From the NCBI GenBank assembly GCA_040510575.1, contig JBEVIU010000164.1, forward strand, positions 1 to 17,607: a stretch of DNA of 17,607 bases, written 5' to 3'. The notes below the pieces were generated by a model. The model did no database searches, was not told the origin of the DNA, and was given only the letters and a program-made list of their open reading frames with translations. Position 1 is the first letter of the stretch, and each line of letters begins with the position of its first letter. Shown here one piece after another: positions 14,273 to 17,607 of the stretch. The stretch is from DASUMF01 sp040510575 (lineage in GTDB: Bacteria; Actinomycetota; Acidimicrobiia; IMCC26256; DASPTH01). Position numbers and translations under genes: made by a program.

Positions 14273-14772
14273 GCGCGCTGGTCGCGGTGACGCGCACCGC
14301 CGAGGAGACCCTCGCGCTCGCGATGCGTGTCGGCGCGCTGCTGCGCGGTGGTGACGTGCTCGCGCTCTCGGGCGACCTGGGCGCGGGGAAGACGGTGTTC
14401 GCGAAGGGCGTCGGACGCGCGCTCGGCGTCAGTGAGCCGGTGGTGAGCCCGACCTTCACCGTGGTGCGCGAGTACGAGGGCACCATCCGCTTCGTGCACG
14501 TCGACGTGTACCGCTTGGATCGGATCCAGGAGCTCCACGACGTCGGATGGGACGACCTCCTCGACGGAGAGTCCGTCGCGCTCGTCGAGTGGGGGGAGCG
14601 GGTCGGCGCCCTCCTGCCGATCGATCGCCTCGACGTGCGGCTCGAAGTCGGTGACGACGACGAGCGCCGGGTGGTGGAGTTCGTCGCGTCGGGCTCGTCG
14701 TGGGTCGCGCGCGCCGATGCCCTTGCGGCCGCGCTCGGCGACGATCGCTGCGACGACCGCGAGGAGGCCTGA
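14269..14772 (+). CDS. tsaE: tRNA t6A biosynthesis ATPase TsaE
   Basis: TsaE is the ATPase that works with TsaB and TsaD to put threonylcarbamoyl on A37 of ANN-decoding tRNAs. The 167-residue protein has the Walker A loop SGDLGAGKTVFAKG (Lys41), SPTFTVVREYEG, HVDVYRLD, and the LVEWGERVG motif typical of the family. Length is normal (about 150-170). The ATG at 14269 overlaps the glycosylase stop codon; the longer open frame upstream is overlap with the glycosylase gene. tsaB begins one base after its stop and tsaD is two genes further on, so the pathway genes are clustered; the threonylcarbamoyl-AMP synthase gene tsaC is not in the window. Confidence 0.96.
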   Translation: MSALVAVTRTAEETLALAMRVGALLRGGDVLALSGDLGAGKTVFAKGVGRALGVSEPVVSPTFTVVREYEGTIRFVHVDVYRLDRIQELHDVGWDDLLDGESVALVEWGERVGALLPIDRLDVRLEVGDDDERRVVEFVASGSSWVARADALAAALGDDRCDDREEA

Positions 14773-14773
14773 C

Positions 14774-15484
14774 GTGCTCGTGCTGGCGATCGACACCGCC
14801 ACGCCGCGCGTGTCGCTCGCGTTGGGCGACGACGGTCACGTCGTGGCCGAGCTGCAGCTCGCGACGGGCGTCGACCGTGGTCGCGGTGTGCGTCGTCACG
14901 CCGAGCTGCTCGCCCCTGCGATCCGCTCGCTGTGCGAACAGGTCGGCGTGGAGGTGGCCGACGTCTCCGCGATCGCGGTCGGCATCGGCCCCGGCATGTT
15001 CACCGGCCTCCGAGTGGGGGTCACCACGGCCAAGATCCTGGCGCAGACACTGCGGGTACCGGTCGTGGCCGTGCCGAGCCTCGATCTCGTCGCGTACCCG
15101 GTGCGGTTCACGTCGCGGCTGGTCGTTGCGGTGCTCGACGCCCGTCGCCGCGAGGTGTTCTGCGCCTCGTACCGACCGGTGCCCGGCGGGGTGCAGCGAG
15201 TGTCGGAGTACCAGGTGTTGCCACCGGGCGAGCTGGTGGCCGAGCTCGCAGGGGGCGGCGACGAGCTGTTGCTCGTGGGCGACGGCGTGAGCCGCTATCG
15301 AGACGAGTTCGCATCGCTCGAGCGCGCCGAGACGGCAGGACCCGCGTTCGACGCGCCGAGCGCGGTCGCGCTGTTGGAGGTGGCCACCGGCCGCCTCGCC
15401 CGGGAGGAGTTCGTGCAATCGGCCGACGTGCTGCCGATGTACCTCCGTCAGAGCGACGCCGAGATCAACTGGGAGCGGATCTGA
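14774..15484 (+). CDS. tsaB: tRNA t6A biosynthesis protein TsaB
   Basis: TsaB is the non-catalytic ASKHA-fold partner that dimerises with TsaD. The 236-residue protein starts VLVLAIDTATPRVSLAL, has RRHAELLAPAI, the family hallmark GIGPGMFTGLRVGVTTAK, and VVAVPSLDLVAY, with VVAVLDARRREVFCASY in the second half. The GTG at 14774 is favoured by GAGGAGG (14761-14767) six bases upstream and by the conserved N-terminus; that Shine-Dalgarno lies inside the end of tsaE. Its stop overlaps the rimI start by one base (TGATG). Confidence 0.96.
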   Translation: MLVLAIDTATPRVSLALGDDGHVVAELQLATGVDRGRGVRRHAELLAPAIRSLCEQVGVEVADVSAIAVGIGPGMFTGLRVGVTTAKILAQTLRVPVVAVPSLDLVAYPVRFTSRLVVAVLDARRREVFCASYRPVPGGVQRVSEYQVLPPGELVAELAGGGDELLLVGDGVSRYRDEFASLERAETAGPAFDAPSAVALLEVATGRLAREEFVQSADVLPMYLRQSDAEINWERI

Positions 15485-16038
15485 TGGCGGCGGTCCCGGA
15501 GGTCGAACCGCTCACCGTGCACGTGCAGTCGATGCGTCGTCGGCACGTGCGCGCCGTCCTGCGGATCGAGCAGCAGGTGTATCCACGGCCGTGGAGCGCG
15601 TCACTGTTCCATTCCGAGCTCGCCTTGCGGTCGACGCGCGCGTACTTCGTCGCGCGGGTCGGGCGTGACGTGGTCGGTTATGCCGGGCTGATGATGACGC
15701 TCGACGACGGCCACGTCACCACCATCGCGGTCGATCCGAAGTGGCATCGGCACAAGATCGGGTCGCGCCTGCTCGTCGTGGTCGCGCGCGAGGCGATCGC
15801 GCGCGGCGCCGTGAGCCTCACGCTCGAGGTTCGGATGTCGAACGAGGGCGCACAGGAGATGTACCGCCAGTTCGGCTTCGAGCCGGTGGGCGTGCGCAAG
15901 AACTACTACCAGGAGGTCAACGAGGACGCGCTCGTGATGTGGGCCCACGAGGTCGACCAGCCCGAGTACGAGGCGTTGCTCGACGCGATCGACGCTGCCA
16001 TCCCCGGCGAGACCATCCTCGAGACCCGCCTGCGATGA
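15484..16038 (+). CDS. rimI: GNAT-family [ribosomal protein S18]-alanine N-acetyltransferase RimI
   Basis: RimI acetylates the N-terminal alanine of ribosomal protein S18. The 184-residue protein has a GNAT fold: VLRIEQQVYPRPWSASLF at the N-terminus, the acetyl-CoA loop TIAVDPKWHRHKIGSRLL, LTLEVRMSNEGAQEMY and FGFEPVGVRKNYYQ, the last containing the conserved tyrosine region. It is longer than typical RimI (about 150 residues); the excess is a C-terminal tail of about 30 residues after LVMWAHEV. The ATG overlaps the tsaB stop, and its own stop overlaps the tsaD start (ATGA). The tsaB-rimI-tsaD order is widespread and supports the assignment over other GNAT enzymes. Confidence 0.93.
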   Translation: MAAVPEVEPLTVHVQSMRRRHVRAVLRIEQQVYPRPWSASLFHSELALRSTRAYFVARVGRDVVGYAGLMMTLDDGHVTTIAVDPKWHRHKIGSRLLVVVAREAIARGAVSLTLEVRMSNEGAQEMYRQFGFEPVGVRKNYYQEVNEDALVMWAHEVDQPEYEALLDAIDAAIPGETILETRLR

Positions 16039-17021
16039 GGATCCTCGGGATCGAGACGTCGTGTGACGAGACGGCCGCCGCGGTGGTCGAGGATGGTCGT
16101 GCCATCCACTCGTCGGTGGTGTCGAGCCAGATCGACCTGCACGCGCGCTACGGCGGTGTCGTGCCCGAGATCGCGAGCCGCGCGCACGTCGAGCTGATCG
16201 GCGACGTCATCGCCGAGGCGACGATCGAAGCGGGCGTCGAGCTCGCAGACCTCGACGCGATCGCCGCGTGTCATGGGCCAGGCCTGGCCGGCGCGTTGCT
16301 CGTCGGCGTGAGCGCGGCGAAGGCCATCGCCCTGGCGACCGGCCTGCCGTACGTGGGCGTGAACCATCTCGAGGCGCACCTGTACGCGGCGTGGCTCGCC
16401 GACCCGGACCTCGAGCCTCCGCTCGCGGTGCTCATCGTGTCGGGTGGGCACACGATGGCCGTGATCATGGAGGATCACGGCCGCTACCGCATCGCGGCGG
16501 AGACCGTCGACGACGCGGCCGGCGAGGCGTTCGACAAGGTTGCTCGCTTCCTCGGGCTCGGGTACCCCGGTGGGCCGGCCATCGACCGGCTCGCCACCTC
16601 AGGCGACCCCACGGCGATCCGGTTCCCTCGCGCGATGCCCGGTGAGCCCGCCTTCTCGTTCGCGGGCTTGAAGACGGCGGTGGTGAACCATGTGCGGCGG
16701 AACCCCGACGGCAACGTCGCCGACGTGGCCGCGTCGTTCCAGGAGGCGGTGGTCGACCAGCTCGTCGACAAGTTGGTGGCGGCGGCCGATGCGGCCGGTG
16801 CACCGACGCTGGCGCTCGGTGGTGGGGTGGCGGCGAACTCGCGGCTGCGGGCCCGGGTGGCCGAGGTCGCGGCGGCGACCGGGCGTGGGGTGTTCCTGCC
16901 CGACCACGAGCTGTGCACCGACAACGGGGCGATGATCGCCGCAGCTGCCTGGTGGCAGCTCCGGGCCAACGGCCCCACCCGGCTCGACCACGGCACCGAC
17001 CCGAACCTCCGCCTCGTCTGA
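16035..17021 (+). CDS. tsaD: tRNA N6-adenosine threonylcarbamoyltransferase TsaD
   Basis: TsaD transfers threonylcarbamoyl to A37 of tRNA. The 328-residue protein starts MRILGIETSCDETAAAVVE, has YGGVVPEIASRAH, the metal-binding NHLEAHLYAAW with His111 and His115, VSGGHT, DDAAGEAFDKVAR, GYPGGPAIDRL, FSFAGLKTAV and LGGGVAANSRLR. Asp296 in CTDNGAMIA is the third metal ligand. Length is close to the usual 335-340. The ATG at 16035 overlaps the rimI stop by four bases. The stop codon TGA (17019-17021) coincides with the start of the 25-bp repeat array, so the array may have arisen next to or replaced the original end of the gene. Confidence 0.97.
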   Translation: MRILGIETSCDETAAAVVEDGRAIHSSVVSSQIDLHARYGGVVPEIASRAHVELIGDVIAEATIEAGVELADLDAIAACHGPGLAGALLVGVSAAKAIALATGLPYVGVNHLEAHLYAAWLADPDLEPPLAVLIVSGGHTMAVIMEDHGRYRIAAETVDDAAGEAFDKVARFLGLGYPGGPAIDRLATSGDPTAIRFPRAMPGEPAFSFAGLKTAVVNHVRRNPDGNVADVAASFQEAVVDQLVDKLVAAADAAGAPTLALGGGVAANSRLRARVAEVAAATGRGVFLPDHELCTDNGAMIAAAAWWQLRANGPTRLDHGTDPNLRLV

Positions 17022-17119
17022 ACGGCAATGCCGCCTCCGTGGCTGAACGGCGATGCCGCCTCCGTGGCAGAACGGCAATGCCGCCTCCGTGGCTGAACGG
17101 CAATGCCGCCTCCGGGCTT
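17020..17119 (+). repeat. Four-copy 25-bp tandem repeat between tsaD and groES
   Basis: Units begin with GAACGG at 17020, 17045, 17070 and 17095. The core CTGAACGGCAATGCCGCC is followed by TCCGTGGC. Unit 2 has CGATG for CAATG, unit 3 is preceded by CAGAACGG, and unit 4 loses its end (TCCGGGCT). CGGCAATGCCG is palindromic about its central base, and GCCGCCTCCGTGGC can form a short hairpin. The array starts in the tsaD stop codon and ends at the candidate groES -35. There are no spacers, so it is not a CRISPR. No coding function is apparent. Confidence 0.92.
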
Positions 17120-17147
17120 GCCGATGTCGGCACCTGGCTGATACCGT
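17118..17147 (+). promoter_or_regulatory. Candidate groESL promoter
   Basis: TTGCCG (17118-17123) and TACCGT (17142-17147) are 18 bases apart and fit a housekeeping promoter with a TANNNT -10. The -10 abuts the left arm of the CIRCE operator, so transcription would begin within CIRCE and bound HrcA would block it. Confidence 0.5.
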
Positions 17148-17175
17148 TAGCACTCCTACAGCACGAGTGCTAACG
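17145..17175 (+). promoter_or_regulatory. CIRCE operator (HrcA binding site)
   Basis: TTAGCACTC (17147-17155) and GAGTGCTAA (17165-17173) form the perfect CIRCE inverted repeat with a 9-base spacer; flanking CG on each side lengthens each arm to 11 bases. HrcA binding here represses groESL until heat or misfolding stress titrates the GroE chaperonin. The hrcA gene is not in the window. Confidence 0.97.
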
Positions 17176-17252
17176 GCCTGCCAGGCACTGCCGGAGCCGC
17201 ACCAGATGCTCGTGGGGACCAGATCGCATCATGTCCCATCACTTCATCGTCG

Positions 17253-17268
17253 CCGCCTGAGCAGGCGG
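17253..17268 (+). promoter_or_regulatory. Hairpin in the groES leader just before the ribosome binding site
   Basis: CCGCCT (17253-17258) pairs with AGGCGG (17263-17268) around GAGC. It ends 12 bases before the AGGAGG Shine-Dalgarno (17281-17286) of groES in a leader of about 140 bases. It might affect mRNA stability or translation, but it does not cover the Shine-Dalgarno sequence. Confidence 0.3.
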
Positions 17269-17295
17269 GACAGATCCAGCAGGAGGCACCCCTTC

Positions 17296-17586
17296 ATGAA
17301 CCTGCAACCGCTCGAGGACCGCATCGTCGTTCGTCCCAGCGAGGCCGAGGAGACGACCGTGAGCGGGCTCGTCATCCCCGACACCGCCAAGGAGAAGCCC
17401 CAGCAGGGTGAAGTCCTCGCGGTGGGCCCCGGCCGTCGGTCGGAGCACTCGGGCGACCTGATCCCGATGGATGTCGCCGCGGGCGACATCGTCCTCTACT
17501 CGAAGTACGGCGGCACCGAGATCACGCAGGACGGTGAGGACTACCTGATCCTCAACGCCCGCGACGTGCTCGCCGTCCTCTCCTAG
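17296..17586 (+). CDS. groES: Co-chaperonin GroES (Cpn10)
   Basis: GroES is the heptameric lid of the GroEL folding chamber. The 96-residue protein starts LQPLEDRIVVRPSEAEE and shows the mobile loop TTVSGLVIPDTAKEKPQQG, VLAVGPG, VAAGDIVLYSKYGGTEI, and the C-terminal YLILNARDVLAVL, all at family positions and length. The ATG at 17296 has a strong AGGAGG (17281-17286) nine bases upstream; the open frame further upstream runs through the leader, CIRCE and repeat array and is not coding. Expression is expected to be controlled by HrcA through the CIRCE element. groEL begins eight bases after the stop. Confidence 0.98.
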   Translation: MNLQPLEDRIVVRPSEAEETTVSGLVIPDTAKEKPQQGEVLAVGPGRRSEHSGDLIPMDVAAGDIVLYSKYGGTEITQDGEDYLILNARDVLAVLS

Positions 17587-17594
17587 GAGCCCCC

Positions 17595-17607
17595 ATGCCC
17601 AAGATCC
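17595..17607 (+). CDS. groEL: Start of groEL (chaperonin Cpn60), cut by window end
   Basis: An ATG at 17595, preceded by AGGAG (17585-17589) at five bases, opens a frame reading M-P-K-I before the window ends. GroEL proteins often begin M(A/P)KI, and groEL normally follows groES directly. The assignment rests on position and these four residues only. Confidence 0.8.

Noticed and set aside
17020..17119. CRISPR array
   Set aside because: Units are contiguous 25-bp tandem copies without spacers, and no cas genes are nearby.
16913..17173. A small open frame through the repeat array and CIRCE
   Set aside because: Its product is mostly the translated minisatellite and the frame overlaps tsaD and the operator; no ribosome binding site or conserved content.
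17053..17295. N-terminal extension of GroES
   Set aside because: The frame is open upstream, but homologues start at 17296, which has a strong Shine-Dalgarno, and the upstream part contains the CIRCE promoter.
1..17607. tRNA or rRNA genes, insertion sequences, prophage or att sites
   Set aside because: No cloverleaf, rRNA-like sequence, transposase or integrase motifs were seen; every long stretch is explained by housekeeping genes.

Overview
The window is GC-rich, gene-dense bacterial DNA, almost entirely on the + strand. The gene order rplM-rpsI-glmM-glmS-acpS-nnr-alr-(hydrolase)-tsaE-tsaB-rimI-tsaD-groES-groEL is the classic housekeeping string of Actinomycetota. GTG and TTG starts, several genes without a Shine-Dalgarno sequence, a CIRCE operator and an enlarged GlmS fit an actinobacterium, possibly of the Acidimicrobiia; the class assignment is an inference.

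Layout. Bases 1-789 hold the 3' part of a VIT1/CCC1-type iron/manganese transporter gene whose start lies outside the window. It converges on a - strand phosphodiesterase gene (880-2352), and a stem-loop lies between the two. A divergent region (2353-2479) carries a promoter and a structured leader for rplM-rpsI (L13, S9). Next come glmM and a 1133-residue GlmS-like protein (amino-sugar precursors of the cell wall), acpS (carrier-protein activation), a bifunctional NAD(P)HX repair enzyme, a CBS-pair protein, and alr (D-alanine). They are followed by a membrane-anchored alpha/beta hydrolase, an S58/DmpA-like peptidase, a family 4 uracil-DNA glycosylase, and the block tsaE-tsaB-rimI-tsaD (t6A tRNA modification and ribosomal protein acetylation). 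The window ends with a tandem repeat array, a CIRCE-controlled promoter, groES and the first codons of groEL. Many genes overlap by 1-4 bases (GTGA, ATGA, TGATG), which suggests translational coupling. No gap between genes exceeds 300 bases; the longest (17022-17295) is filled by the repeat array, the CIRCE promoter and the groES leader.

Most unusual points. (1) The - strand phosphodiesterase looks circularly permuted: its last metal-ligand segment precedes the nucleophile segment. (2) GlmS is nearly twice the usual length, keeps most catalytic residues, and has two insertions and a C-terminal extension of about 300 residues. (3) A 24/25-bp minisatellite family occurs at three gene junctions or in-frame sites: at acpS, inside the hydrolase gene, and before groES. 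(4) At the alr/hydrolase junction a 17-bp duplication makes a chain of stop/start overlaps encoding two identical six-residue mini-ORFs. (5) The L13 leader can fold into a nested hairpin.
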